A stretch of 64,000 nt of DNA from assembly GCF_002159555.1 (NCBI RefSeq), contig NZ_NFIV01000007.1:1-64000 (forward strand), given 5' to 3'. The notes under the pieces are model-generated. The model was not told the origin of the DNA, did not search any database, and was given only the letters and a program-made list of their open reading frames with translations. Origin of the DNA: Muribaculum sp. An289 (GTDB lineage Bacteria > Bacteroidota > Bacteroidia > Bacteroidales > UBA932). How positions within the stretch are numbered: position 1 is the stretch's first letter; each line of letters begins with the position of its first letter. Position numbers and translations under genes: made by a program. Below, in pieces: positions 22,967-32,215 of this stretch.

Positions 22967-23001
22967 AAAAAAAAAGAGGGCGGACCGCAATGGCCGCCCT
23001 C
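22967..23001 (-). terminator. Terminator of the 650-residue BACON lipoprotein gene
   Basis: GAGGGCGG (22976-22983) and CCGCCCTC (22994-23001) form a perfect 8-bp stem with a 10-nt loop. On the minus strand it is followed by nine T, 40 nt after the stop at 23041. Confidence 0.85.
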
Positions 23002-23040
23002 AATATGGTTTTTATTGCCTTTCCGGCATCAGAAACCTTG

Positions 23041-24993
23041 TTATTTCATGGAAACGACTTTGGAAATTTTCTTTTCCGCTTTTGCCTTTATAACCGTAGG
23101 CATTTCTTTCGCGATGAAAGTCTGCGGTTTCATGATAGCCGGTGCAGAAGATTTCACAGAGTATGCCATGAGTGCGTTGTAGTAGTCATCGAACAATGCA
23201 TAGTCGGTAGACTTGCCGCTTTCAGAGAAGGTTATGACTTCCATGTACATGTCTCCAAAGTTGCCGTTTGCATCCATACCGATTACGCAAAGGGTAGTCG
23301 GATCGCCGTCGAATGCCACGTAGAAGAGAGGAGCTGCGTCACCAGCGGCTGCAATGTCTCCCTGCTCGAGGGTTGCCGAGTAAATCTCATCTTCAGGAGA
23401 AGCAGTCTGGTCTCCAATCCAAAGGATGTATGTGCACTGTGTAGCCGTTTCGTTATATTCGAAGTCTACTGCCGCAAGGACAGGGTTGGTCGGATCCTGA
23501 AGGAGTCCGCCATAATCAGGATTGTATTCCGCCAAATCGTTTATGTCCCAGTAGTTGTCCATGCTTGCCGTTACGTATGCATCGGTAGGCTGGCTTTCCA
23601 GGGTAGTGAAAGGTTCGGTGAACATTTCAGTGGTGAAAGTAGCTGAGTTAACATCCACTCCGAATGCTATTGCATAATATTTGGTCTGAGGTAGCATGCC
23701 CGATATCTGGTAATCCACCATATCTCCTTGCAATGCGTAATAAGCCAGGAAGAAACCGTAAGTTGAAAGGATTTCATTCATGATATCCTCATCGGTATAT
23801 CCGGCTGTATAGAATGAATCATCGATTACAGTCGCGAAATAATATTCTTCCTGGTCGGAAGGATAGAGATCCAATAATACGGACGTAGTCTGCGGAGTAG
23901 GAACGATTTCGATAGTCAGGTCTGACAGCTGCGGTTCCAGGGTAGTGAACTCAGGTCCGAAATAGAAATCGGTGGTCAGAGTCGCATCCATATCCATACC
24001 TACGGAATATGTGAGGTGTTTTGTCTGGGAATCTAATCCGCTGTAAACATAGTCATCCGTATAAGTTCCCGGGTAAAGGAAGTCAGGCAACATTTCCTGT
24101 ATGCTGCCGTAGCCATAATAGTCGGCAGTATTCTGGAGCAATTGCATCAGATAGTTCTCCATATTGGCGATATCGCCCACGTATGTGTCAAACTCGCTCT
24201 GGGTCATTATCTGTGAAGTCCAGTAGAGAGAAGCATCACTGCAAGTAGCTATGACCCTTGCGCTGGTTGCGCCGACCTCGTCAGCAGGCACTTCAATCGT
24301 GAACGGAGTTTCAGTTTCACCGCCTTGTGTGCCTTTCTGGTTTACAGTCACCGTGAATGAAGGATTGTTTTCTTCCTGGTAAGGGTAGGTAACCGTGATG
24401 GTTCCGTTACGCTCGGCAGTATCGGCGTTCGGGTCTACCTTGACAGCTATGTTCCCGTCATTGATTGTAGTGGTAATCCAGCTTTCGTGCTCGGCTTTCA
24501 GATTTACGCCTTCAACCGGGTTATCGAGAGTGTAGGTGATTTCGAAGTCACCGCCGGCAGCTTCTGCTGAAATCTCGCCTTCGCTTGTCAGAGTGAGTTC
24601 AGGGGCTCCCGGAACAGGAGGCTCGGTGCCTTTGGCAGCCTGAAGCACATTTACTGTAAACGACTGAGGTGAACCTCCGCTGTAAGAATAAGTGACGGTT
24701 ATTACGGCAGGACGATTTTCCTCGGTTTCATTGGCCTGGACGTTAAATGAAACCTTGCCGTCCGTATCGTAGTTCCAGCTATCTATCCAATCTACATCGG
24801 CCGTAGCCGCTACTTCACCGTTTTCTGCCGGATTTTCAATAGAATAGGTAAGCGAATATTCGCCACCCTCAGCAGCCGCAAGGATATCTCCTTCGGTTGT
24901 AGAGCTAAACACAGGATTCGGAAGTTTTTCCGTACAGCTGAACATGCCGAATACCGCAAAAACAGCTGCAACAATAAAAGTAAAACGTTTCAT
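23041..24993 (-). CDS. Large lipoprotein with two tandem BACON domains
   Basis: A 650-residue lipoprotein. Signal peptide MKRFTFIVAAVFAVFGMFS with lipobox Cys20. BACON 1 spans about 28-122 (NPVFSSTTEGDILAAAEGG to FTVNVLQAAK). BACON 2 spans about 132-222 (LTLTSEGEISAEAAGGDF to FTVTVNQKG). Two fibronectin-III-like segments of about 110 residues follow (IEVPADEVGATSARVIATC and LTIEIVPTPQTTSVLLDLY). The C-terminal domain is shared with the neighbouring 284-residue lipoprotein. No enzymatic motif was found. It has its own promoter (25051-25082) and terminator (22967-23001), so it is a single-gene transcript. A surface-exposed binding protein is likely. Confidence 0.82.
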   Translation of the reverse strand: MKRFTFIVAAVFAVFGMFSCTEKLPNPVFSSTTEGDILAAAEGGEYSLTYSIENPAENGEVAATADVDWIDSWNYDTDGKVSFNVQANETEENRPAVITVTYSYSGGSPQSFTVNVLQAAKGTEPPVPGAPELTLTSEGEISAEAAGGDFEITYTLDNPVEGVNLKAEHESWITTTINDGNIAVKVDPNADTAERNGTITVTYPYQEENNPSFTVTVNQKGTQGGETETPFTIEVPADEVGATSARVIATCSDASLYWTSQIMTQSEFDTYVGDIANMENYLMQLLQNTADYYGYGSIQEMLPDFLYPGTYTDDYVYSGLDSQTKHLTYSVGMDMDATLTTDFYFGPEFTTLEPQLSDLTIEIVPTPQTTSVLLDLYPSDQEEYYFATVIDDSFYTAGYTDEDIMNEILSTYGFFLAYYALQGDMVDYQISGMLPQTKYYAIAFGVDVNSATFTTEMFTEPFTTLESQPTDAYVTASMDNYWDINDLAEYNPDYGGLLQDPTNPVLAAVDFEYNETATQCTYILWIGDQTASPEDEIYSATLEQGDIAAAGDAAPLFYVAFDGDPTTLCVIGMDANGNFGDMYMEVITFSESGKSTDYALFDDYYNALMAYSVKSSAPAIMKPQTFIAKEMPTVIKAKAEKKISKVVSMK

Positions 24994-25050
24994 GATAATA
25001 AAAATTAAGTTTAGTTATACTTGTGTGCGTTTCATGAATTATTATGGGGA

Positions 25051-25082
25051 CGAAATTATATTTTTTATTTTAAAATTACAAA
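25051..25082 (-). promoter_or_regulatory. Promoter of the two-BACON lipoprotein gene
   Basis: On the minus strand a TTTG box (plus CAAA 25079-25082) is separated by exactly 20 nt from TAATTTCG (plus CGAAATTA 25051-25058). This matches the Bacteroidota primary sigma factor pattern except for one base. It is 58 nt upstream of the start codon. Confidence 0.65.
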
Positions 25083-25190
25083 TGTTTTAAGTGAAAAATT
25101 AAGAAAATGTAATAAAAAAGTTAAAAATTCATTATAAAAAGCAACTGCCGCTCCATGAATAGGAGACACACACCACGGTTCAGGTAATCC

Positions 25191-25230
25191 CAAATCTCAC
25201 AGGGGAATCTTCACATGTCCGTGAGATTTG
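25191..25230. repeat. 10-bp inverted repeat upstream of the carA promoter
   Basis: CAAATCTCAC (25191-25200) and GTGAGATTTG (25221-25230) are perfectly complementary with a 20-nt loop, midway between the divergent lipoprotein and carA promoters. It is upstream of both transcription starts, so it would act as DNA (operator or boundary) unless an unseen transcript crosses it. Confidence 0.6.
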
Positions 25231-25283
25231 TTTCGTCCCGGCACCATATTTTTTGCGGACCATCCTGGCAAGAAGCAAATTTT

Positions 25284-25315
25284 TTTGAATAAAACCTGCG
25301 GATTGACTAATTTCG
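25284..25315 (+). promoter_or_regulatory. Promoter of carAB
   Basis: TTTG (25284-25287), exactly 20 nt, then TAATTTCG (25308-25315) fits the Bacteroidota TTTG/TAnnTTTG pattern with one mismatch. It lies 25 nt before the carA ATG, giving a very short leader with no room for an attenuator. Confidence 0.65.
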
Positions 25316-25339
25316 CGGCGATATTAAAATTTTGTTAAA

Positions 25340-26410
25340 ATGGACAGAAAGGCGGCTACCCTTTATCTTGAAAACGGGACTGAATTTAAAGGTTATATGT
25401 TCGGATACGATGGCGTTGCCGATGGAGAAGTCGTATTTTCCACGGCGATGGTCGGTTACCCCGAAAGCCTTACAGACCCGTCCTACAGCGGCCAGATACT
25501 TTGTGTGACCTATCCGCTCATAGGCAATTACGGCGTTCCGGAAAAGACTGTGGAGAACGGGATTTCAAGGTATTTCGAATCGGAGCACATACATGTGCGC
25601 GGTCTGGTCATATCGGATTACTCGTTCAATTACAGCCATTGGAACGCGGCTGAAAGCCTTGACAACTGGCTGAAGGAAGAAAAAATCCCGGGGATTTACG
25701 GAATCGATACGAGGGAACTCACGAAAATGTTGCGCGACAACGGTTCCATGCTCGGGACAATCCTTCCGGAAGGGGAGAAACCGCATTTTCCTTTATATGA
25801 CCCGAACAAGGAAAACCAGGTGGCCCTTGTTTCGTGCAGGAAAGTTATCCGTTACGGGAACGGAAACAAGAAAGTGGTCCTTGTAGATTGCGGTGTCAAG
25901 CACAACATCCTGCGTTGCCTCATCAGAAGGGACGTGGAGATAATAAGAGTGCCGTGGGACTATGATTTCAACACCTTGGAATACGACGGGCTGTTCATCT
26001 CCAACGGGCCGGGCAATCCGGAGTTCTGCGAAAAGACTGTGGAGCATATCCGCAAGGCAATGGAAAAGGGAAAGCCGATCTTCGGCATCTGCATGGGCAA
26101 CCAGCTTCTGTCCAGGGCAGCCGGCGCCTCTACCTTCAAGCTGAAGTACGGGCACCGCAGCCACAACCAGCCTGTCAGGATGGCCGGAACGGAAAGGTGC
26201 TTCATAACATCGCAGAACCATGGTTTTGCCGTGGATGACAGTTCGCTCGGCAAGGATTGGGAACCGCTGTTCACAAATATGAACGACGGCACTAACGAAG
26301 GCATAAGGCACAGGACCAAACCTTTCTTCTCGGCACAGTTCCACCCCGAAGCATCGAGCGGCCCTACCGACACGGAATTTCTTTTCGATGAATTTATAAG
26401 TTTGCTTTAA
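25340..26410 (+). CDS. carA: Carbamoyl-phosphate synthase small (glutaminase) subunit
   Basis: A 356-residue glutamine amidotransferase subunit that supplies ammonia to CarB for arginine and pyrimidine synthesis. The N-terminal CPSase domain begins ATLYLENGTEFKGYMFG. The class I amidotransferase domain contains SNGPGNPEFC, the nucleophile cysteine in IFGICMGNQLL, KYGHRSHNQPV and the FHPEAS catalytic histidine-glutamate pair. It is 12 nt upstream of carB with which it forms an operon; transcription starts from the box pair at 25284-25315. Confidence 0.97.
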   Translation: MDRKAATLYLENGTEFKGYMFGYDGVADGEVVFSTAMVGYPESLTDPSYSGQILCVTYPLIGNYGVPEKTVENGISRYFESEHIHVRGLVISDYSFNYSHWNAAESLDNWLKEEKIPGIYGIDTRELTKMLRDNGSMLGTILPEGEKPHFPLYDPNKENQVALVSCRKVIRYGNGNKKVVLVDCGVKHNILRCLIRRDVEIIRVPWDYDFNTLEYDGLFISNGPGNPEFCEKTVEHIRKAMEKGKPIFGICMGNQLLSRAAGASTFKLKYGHRSHNQPVRMAGTERCFITSQNHGFAVDDSSLGKDWEPLFTNMNDGTNEGIRHRTKPFFSAQFHPEASSGPTDTEFLFDEFISLL

Positions 26411-26422
26411 AACCGGAATGCT

Positions 26423-29400
26423 ATGGAAAGCGGAATAGACAAGAGTATCAGGAAAGTAATAGTGCTCGGCTCCGGAGCATTGAAAATCGGAGAAGCCGGG
26501 GAGTTCGATTATTCCGGTTCGCAGGCGCTCAAGGCACTGAGGGAAGAAGGCATCGAAACAGTGCTCATAAACCCGAATATCGCGACTGTCCAGACATCGG
26601 AAGGCATAGCCGACAAGATATATTTTCTCCCGGTAACGCCGTTCTTCGTGGAAAAGGTGATAGCCAAGGAGAGACCGCAGGGAATCCTGCTGGCGTTCGG
26701 AGGCCAGACGGCATTGAATTGCGGAGTGAAACTGTACAAGGCGGGGATATTTGAAAAATACTCTCTGAAAGTGCTCGGAACCCCGGTTCAGGCAATCATC
26801 GACACGGAAGACAGGGAACTTTTCGTGGAAAAACTGGACCAGATAGGCGTAAAGACGATAAAAAGCATAGCTACGGAAGACACGGCAAGTGCTGTTGCAG
26901 CCGCCGAAGAGCTCGGCTATCCTGTGATTCTCCGGGCAGCCTACGCCCTCGGGGGCCTCGGAAGCGGTTTTTGCGACAACAGGGAAGAGCTTCTCGCCTT
27001 AGCGGAAAAGGCCTTTTCGTTCTCGCCGCAGGTCCTTGTTGAAAAATCCCTTAAAGGCTGGAAGGAAATCGAATACGAAGTGGTGCGCGACCGCTACGAC
27101 AACTGCATTACGGTCTGCAACATGGAGAATTTCGACCCTCTCGGAATTCATACGGGAGAGAGCATAGTCGTAGCGCCTTCGCAGACACTGACCAACGAGG
27201 AGTATCACATGCTCCGCGAGCTTGCAATCAGGATTGTGCGCCATATCGGAATCGTAGGCGAGTGCAACGTACAGTATGCCTTCGACCCCGCTTCGACAGA
27301 CTACAGGGTCATAGAAGTCAATGCCCGCCTGAGCCGTTCATCCGCCCTTGCATCCAAGGCGACGGGCTATCCTCTTGCCTTCGTGGCCGCCAAGCTCGGT
27401 CTCGGATACGGACTTTTCGATTTGAAAAATTCGGTAACGAAAACGACTCCGGCGTTTTTCGAGCCGGCCCTCGATTATATCGTCTGCAAAATTCCGCGCT
27501 GGGATCTTTCGAAGTTCCACGGCGTTTCGAGGAAAATCGGCAGCAGCATGAAAAGCGTGGGAGAGGTAATGGCCATAGGGCGCAGTTTCGAAGAGGCGAT
27601 ACAGAAAGGCCTCCGTATGATAGGCCAGGGAGCCCACGGTTTCGTTGCCAACAAGGAATTTACCGTTCCGGATATCGAGGAAGCCCTCAAAGAACCGATG
27701 GACAACCGTATTTTCGTAATATCCAAGGCGATGAATGCCGGCTATACCGTGGACAGGATTCATGAACTCACGAAAATCGACAAGTGGTTCCTCGACAAGC
27801 TCGAAAATATCGTGAAGACAGGAAAACTCCTCCGGGAAGAAGGGCGGCGGTTAGATGAAGGCACAAAGGAAATAACGGGTTCTTCCGACATTTGCTCCCG
27901 GGAATTGCTTCTTGACGCGAAAAAACAGGGATTTTCCGATTTCCAGATAGGGCGTCTCCTTTTCGACGACCGTTTCGATATGGACGAGGCTTCGGCGATT
28001 GTCAGAAAATACCGCAAGTCGCTCGGCATCGTGCCATGCGTGAAACAGATAGATACGCTTGCCGCGGAATTCCCGGCACAGACCAATTATCTATACCTTA
28101 CATATAATGGTTCCTTCAACGATGTGGATTACGGCAACGACCGCCGGTCGGTAATCGTATTGGGGTCGGGGGCATACCGCATAGGCAGTTCGGTCGAATT
28201 CGACTGGTGCAGCGTGAATGCGCTCCAGACCATCCGGAATCTCGGCTGGCGCGGCGTGATGATAAACTACAATCCCGAGACGGTATCCACGGATTACGAT
28301 ATGTGCGACAGGCTGTATTTCGACGAGCTCACTTTCGAGAGGGTGATGGACATATACGACCTCGAAAACCCTCACGGAGTGGTTGTTTCTGTAGGCGGTC
28401 AGATACCTAACAACCTGGCCCTCAAGCTTGACAGGAACGGTGTGCCGATTCTCGGAACTTCGGCGGAAGACATAGACCGGGCCGAAGACAGGAACAAATT
28501 TTCCTCGATAGTCGACGAGCTCGGCATAGACCAGCCTAAATGGAAGGAACTTACCACTTTCGAAGATGTGGACAGATTCGTTGAAGAAGTCGGTTTCCCG
28601 GTGCTTGTCAGGCCTTCCTACGTGCTTTCGGGGGCGGCAATGAATGTCTGCTATAACCGTTCCGACCTCGAAGATTTCCTGAAACTCGCGGCCCAGGTGT
28701 CGAAAAAACACCCTGTCGTGATTAGCGAGTTTATCCAGGGCGCAAAGGAAATCGAATTCGATGCCGTTGCGGACGGGGGAGAGGTGCTGGCCTACGCCAT
28801 TTCCGAACATGTGGAGTTTGCGGGTGTCCACTCCGGCGATGCGACAATCCAGTTCCCGCCACAGAAGCTTTATGTGGAAACCGTGCGCAGAATCAAGAAG
28901 ATAGCCAAGAAAATTGCCGGCGCCCTTCACATATCGGGGCCTTTCAATATCCAGTTCCTTGCCAAGAACAACCAAATCAAGGTCATAGAATGCAATCTCC
29001 GTGCGTCGAGAAGTTTTCCTTTCGTGTCGAAAGTCCTGAAGATAAACCTCATTGAGCTTGCGACAAAGGTGATGATGGGAGAGAGGCCTCGTGCTCCGCA
29101 CAAAAGCGCCTTCGACCTGGATTATGTCGGTGTAAAGGCTTCGCAGTTCTCGTTCTCGAGGCTCCAGCAGGCGGACCCGGTGCTCGGTGTGGACATGGCT
29201 TCCACCGGAGAGGTAGGCTGCATAGGCGACACCTTCGATGAGGCTCTTATAAAGTCCATACTTTCCGTAGGTTACGATATTCCGAAGAAAAATATCCTTA
29301 TTTCTTCCGGCGATGCCAGGCAAAAGGCCGAAATGCTCAATGCCACAGAGCTGTTGGTAAAGCACGGGTATAGGATTTATGCCACGGGAGGCACCCACAA

Positions 29401-29710
29401 GTACCTTTCGGAAAACGGGATAGAGTCCGTGAGGGTGCTTTGGCCGTCAGAGGCCGAACATCCGTCCGAAGAGGCAAAAGGCCTCGAAAGTGCTCTCGAC
29501 ATGCTCCAGCACAGGAAAATAGATTTGGTAATCAATATTACCAAGAACTTCTCGCGTGCCGAGATAAGCAACGGGTACCTTATCCGCCGTGCTGCTACCG
29601 ACCTTAACATCCCGCTGATAACGAATGCCCGCTTGGCCACGGCCTTCATCCGGGCCTTCTGCGAGCTGCCGTTGGATAAGATAGAAATCAAATCGTGGGA
29701 TGAGTATTGA
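26423..29710 (+). CDS. carB: Carbamoyl-phosphate synthase large subunit
   Basis: A 1095-residue synthetase with two homologous ATP-grasp halves. The first half starts KVIVLGSGALKIGEAGEFDYSG and has LRAAYALGGLGSGF as its glycine-rich ATP loop. The second half restarts at SVIVLGSGAYRIGSSVEFDW with VLVRPSYVLSGAAM. The C-terminal MGS-like domain, which binds allosteric effectors, includes YATGGTHKYLSENGI. The enzyme makes carbamoyl phosphate from bicarbonate, ATP and the ammonia channelled from CarA. A strong hairpin follows at 29716-29754. Confidence 0.97.
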   Translation: MESGIDKSIRKVIVLGSGALKIGEAGEFDYSGSQALKALREEGIETVLINPNIATVQTSEGIADKIYFLPVTPFFVEKVIAKERPQGILLAFGGQTALNCGVKLYKAGIFEKYSLKVLGTPVQAIIDTEDRELFVEKLDQIGVKTIKSIATEDTASAVAAAEELGYPVILRAAYALGGLGSGFCDNREELLALAEKAFSFSPQVLVEKSLKGWKEIEYEVVRDRYDNCITVCNMENFDPLGIHTGESIVVAPSQTLTNEEYHMLRELAIRIVRHIGIVGECNVQYAFDPASTDYRVIEVNARLSRSSALASKATGYPLAFVAAKLGLGYGLFDLKNSVTKTTPAFFEPALDYIVCKIPRWDLSKFHGVSRKIGSSMKSVGEVMAIGRSFEEAIQKGLRMIGQGAHGFVANKEFTVPDIEEALKEPMDNRIFVISKAMNAGYTVDRIHELTKIDKWFLDKLENIVKTGKLLREEGRRLDEGTKEITGSSDICSRELLLDAKKQGFSDFQIGRLLFDDRFDMDEASAIVRKYRKSLGIVPCVKQIDTLAAEFPAQTNYLYLTYNGSFNDVDYGNDRRSVIVLGSGAYRIGSSVEFDWCSVNALQTIRNLGWRGVMINYNPETVSTDYDMCDRLYFDELTFERVMDIYDLENPHGVVVSVGGQIPNNLALKLDRNGVPILGTSAEDIDRAEDRNKFSSIVDELGIDQPKWKELTTFEDVDRFVEEVGFPVLVRPSYVLSGAAMNVCYNRSDLEDFLKLAAQVSKKHPVVISEFIQGAKEIEFDAVADGGEVLAYAISEHVEFAGVHSGDATIQFPPQKLYVETVRRIKKIAKKIAGALHISGPFNIQFLAKNNQIKVIECNLRASRSFPFVSKVLKINLIELATKVMMGERPRAPHKSAFDLDYVGVKASQFSFSRLQQADPVLGVDMASTGEVGCIGDTFDEALIKSILSVGYDIPKKNILISSGDARQKAEMLNATELLVKHGYRIYATGGTHKYLSENGIESVRVLWPSEAEHPSEEAKGLESALDMLQHRKIDLVINITKNFSRAEISNGYLIRRAATDLNIPLITNARLATAFIRAFCELPLDKIEIKSWDEY

Positions 29711-29715
29711 GAAAA

Positions 29716-29754
29716 GAAGCGTGGCTCGGGAGTTTCTGCTCCCAGCCACGCTTC
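29716..29754 (+). terminator. Hairpin after carB
   Basis: GAAGCGTGGCT (29716-29726) pairs with AGCCACGCTTC (29744-29754), with an inner GGGAG/CTCCC stem. The T tract after it is weak (CGATTT), so it may stop transcription from both directions or protect the 3' end. CACGCTTC recurs at about 29761 and 29782. Confidence 0.7.
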
Positions 29755-29868
29755 CGATTTCACGCTTCGGGCAATTGCCACGCTTCGGATTTGATAGTAT
29801 ATTAAAATTTTTTCAATATTAAAATTGCTTCAATGGCTGTCTGCCACCTTAGAAACTGTTTAGGCTTC

Positions 29869-30671
29869 CTATTCGGCATACTTTATTTCGTATGTGGCCT
29901 CCAGTAAAGTGTCTCTGCGGATTTCCGCTTTGACTACCCGTTCCGAGTCATCAAAACTGTAACTGTAAATATAGGTCGTCCCGTCTATGTCTTCAGATTC
30001 TGTCAAATCTGCATTACGTTCACCTACAATCCCCAATAGCATGAAATAGCTTTGATCGGCAGGATTGGAGGATGTAATGACAGATGAAAGGTCTATGTTC
30101 GCATCATTGGGTATTTGCCCGTAGGTCCGTGAAGATACCGACATGACTTCATCCATAAGATTGCTCTCCATCAATGTAATATTGCCGTCATTCCAAGTGA
30201 TGAAAGTATCTACTGTACCGAAATCGCTGTCGGCACTGCTATCTTTGTCAGATGGTTTTCTCCATCATAACTGAAGTCTATGGAACCGATTGCCATATCT
30301 TCGCCGGAAATATCATCGACGGTCGTGATATCGCAAGAAACTGCTCTTCCGTTGTTATCCATGGTATAGACGGATTCTGTATAAAAGTCACTGTCGTCCA
30401 TGGATGATACGGTTCTTTCCGTTACTTTGCCATTGTCATATTCGACACTGGTCGTAACAGTCTGAGAAGGTAGCCCCAGGATTATTTTTACTATACGTCC
30501 TTGCGTATCGTACTCGAATGAAAGTTCATTCTTATAATCCGAGGTCGCCGATGTGTATGTCACCGAAGATACGGTTTTTCCTGCTTCCGGATCTGTAGTT
30601 TTGCCTTTTTCACAGGAGAATAAAACCAGAAGGGTCAAAATGCCCAAAACGGGGAATAGCTGGGATTTCAT
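29869..30671 (-). pseudogene. Frameshifted lipoprotein gene with YD-like repeats (DUF4595-like)
   Basis: Two adjacent frames together make one protein. The 5' part (30671 to about 30240) has signal peptide LFPVLGILTLLVLFS and lipobox Cys20, then strands such as NELSFEYDTQGRIVKI and SIDFSYDGENHLTKI. That frame stops at TAG 30210. The other frame is open from about 30265 and continues DSSADSDFGTVDTFITW, MESNLMDEVMS and YEIKYAE to 29869. The alternating YD(x)nGR pattern resembles DUF4595-type lipoproteins. A one- or two-base indel between 30210 and 30265 therefore broke the gene, unless it is a sequencing error. The first in-frame ATG of the second part (30174) has no upstream signal, so it is unlikely to be made alone. 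Confidence 0.75.
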
Positions 30672-31033
30672 AAATCGATGTTTTATTATTAATTAACGTA
30701 AGTCATTATAACTTTATAATGCTGGATTACTATGGATTAAAACAATAATAACTATGCTCGCCGAGGACAGAATTACGGAATAATTTTGTATGGCAGATGA
30801 TTTCTGCAAGTTTTTTATTCAATGATGGAAAAATATACTCTCTTAATATACTCTCTTCAATCCGGTTTTCCATGTAAAACAGGTTCCAATCCGTTTGTAG
30901 TTCCCTGAAAAAGGTTGACTCAGTTAATAAGGTTGACTCAAATATTTATAAAAAGGTTTTCCATGTACTTATGGAACAGTCGGTGCATAGTAAAATTTGA
31001 ATGTATTGATAATCAAATGATTAGTAAAACAGA

Positions 31034-31070
31034 TGCACATTTCGGCCGTTTAAAACTTTCGAAATGTGCA
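31034..31070. repeat. Hairpin with TGCACATTTCG arms, left copy
   Basis: TGCACATTTCG (31034-31044) pairs perfectly with CGAAATGTGCA (31060-31070) around a 15-nt loop. The same arms and loop length occur at 60608-60644, and related arms at 6374-6434. Confidence 0.85.
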
Positions 31071-31215
31071 CTTGCGTTTTCAGTGTACTGATATTCAACT
31101 TGTTATAAAATTGCCTGCACCCGGACTTCCGTCCCGCTACGTCACTTATCAGCCGAAGATATGAACTGCTTTCCCGTTTTTGGTACACTTTCCCGCCATT
31201 TTCGTTCTTTGTTCC

Positions 31216-31446
31216 GGAAAGTGAACCAATTTACCGAGAATCCACGGCACTTTCCCCCGATAAGTTTGCGCCTACCACTATCTATATGCATTCATAGTCC
31301 ATTCCTGGTCTGCTTTTCCCGGGAAAGTGAACCAGTTTGCCGGGAATTCGAGGCACTTTCCCCCACGGTATACGCATTGTGCCTTTTCTTCCTTCGTTTC
31401 CATAGGGAAAGTGCACCAATTTGCCGCGAATCGGTGGCACTTTCCC
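31216..31446 (+). repeat. Three 42-nt palindrome-ended elements, forward orientation
   Basis: Units at 31216-31255 (one base shorter at each end), 31321-31362 and 31405-31446 each begin GGGAAAGTG and end CACTTTCCC. These 9-nt ends are exact inverted repeats. The interior is also conserved (AACCARTTTGCCGSGAATY). A half unit is near 31183-31195. The same family recurs in opposite orientation at 60489-61246. Confidence 0.85.
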
Positions 31447-31527
31447 CTCGAAAATTTGATTCCCGGGACTGAGTGGAGTGATAACGAAACATGCCTCGAA
31501 ACATGTCACTGTACCAGTGCAAATAAA

Positions 31528-31559
31528 TTTGCATTGCTCCTGGCTTCTGTGTATATTTG
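31528..31559 (+). promoter_or_regulatory. Promoter of the small secreted-protein gene
   Basis: TTTG (31528-31531), exactly 20 nt, then TATATTTG (31552-31559): a perfect Bacteroidota promoter. The TTTG box lies in the palindromic TGCAAATAAATTTGCA (31518-31533). The 42-nt core 31518-31559 is almost identical to the rarA promoter core. Predicted leader about 112 nt. Confidence 0.75.
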
Positions 31560-31677
31560 CACCGTTTTTTTGCAGAACCACAAATTGTTTTTTGCAGAAT
31601 CGGCAAAATCAGCATTATCTGCAAAATCACAAACTGAAAAGAACAAAAAAGAACAAAAAAGGAACATAACGGGCATT

Positions 31678-32106
31678 ATGAAAAAATGGTGGATCATCAT
31701 ACTTTCTTTATCCCTTTCCGTGCTGTTGTCTTATGCGGCCGGAGGGGCGGGAAGCATGCATGAAACCGATGATGCTCAAGAAACCGATAATGTTCCTCAA
31801 ATCAGTACGGACACCCGTTGTGAAGGCATATTGTATGATGCCTTTGCCGGCAGGCATGTCGGGGCGAGGGAGTTTCTGAACGATGCCATGCAGAACGGGG
31901 GAAACGTTCTCTGTACTGCAAGACAGAACAATGTACAATCTGCCAAACAAAATACATTCAAAACCCAGGACTTCCTGTCAAGGCCTTCCTTCCACAGCAG
32001 GACGGAGGTCAACAGGTACAGGATAGCGATGAATATCGGCAGCGGTATAGTTTCGGGCCATCTGTCCGACTATGTGACCGCTACCTTGATGCGTATCAAC
32101 ATTTAA
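31678..32106 (+). CDS. Small secreted protein of unknown function
   Basis: A 142-residue protein from ATG 31678 (MKKWWIIILSLSLSVLLSYA). Residues 1-21 form a signal peptide ending near AAGG; there is no lipobox cysteine. The mature part is hydrophilic (HETDDAQETDNVPQ), with two cysteines (CEGILYDAF and VLCTARQ) that could form a disulfide. It ends with an amphipathic segment NRYRIAMNIGSGIVSGHLSDYV. No family is recognised. A strong promoter lies upstream and the leader contains two copies of a TTTTTTGCAGAA sequence. It is followed 109 nt later by the two-helix membrane proteins. Confidence 0.65.
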   Translation: MKKWWIIILSLSLSVLLSYAAGGAGSMHETDDAQETDNVPQISTDTRCEGILYDAFAGRHVGAREFLNDAMQNGGNVLCTARQNNVQSAKQNTFKTQDFLSRPSFHSRTEVNRYRIAMNIGSGIVSGHLSDYVTATLMRINI

Positions 32107-32215
32107 CAGGCTGCAACAGTGACAGAAACGGGGGTGAATCATTCCTCCGTGAAGGAAAGGCGGTGTGCATACGGCATCCGCAGACATGAAACGTTTATTT
32201 TAATTGCAGCTGAAA

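Larger units (their letters stand above)
30672..31677. other. Repeat-rich intergenic region, left copy
   Basis: About 1 kb without a credible gene. It holds direct repeats of GGTTTTCCATGTA (about 30863 and 30955) and AGGTTGACTCA (about 30912 and 30930), the hairpin at 31034-31070, three 42-nt palindrome-ended elements (31216-31446) and a promoter at 31528-31559. The part from about 31000 to 31290 is similar to the reverse complement of about 60455-60690. Short frames here only arise from the repeats. Confidence 0.75.

Noticed and set aside
25191-25230. Riboswitch or attenuator for carAB
   Set aside because: The inverted repeat lies upstream of the predicted carA transcription start (box pair at 25284-25315), and the leader after that promoter is too short to hold an attenuator.
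28091-29398. Long antisense frames opposite carB, and similar ones opposite pfk (43330-44511) and the tricorn-like protease (56753-57970)
   Set aside because: These frames are shadows of strongly conserved genes on the other strand with GC-biased third positions. None has family motifs or a promoter.
31161-31472. Frames translating to KVNQF..N..HFP repeats (also 60902-61285)
   Set aside because: The peptides arise purely from the 42-nt DNA elements read in one frame. They are interrupted, lack starts with ribosome sites, and the DNA ends are palindromic, so I treat them as non-coding repeats.
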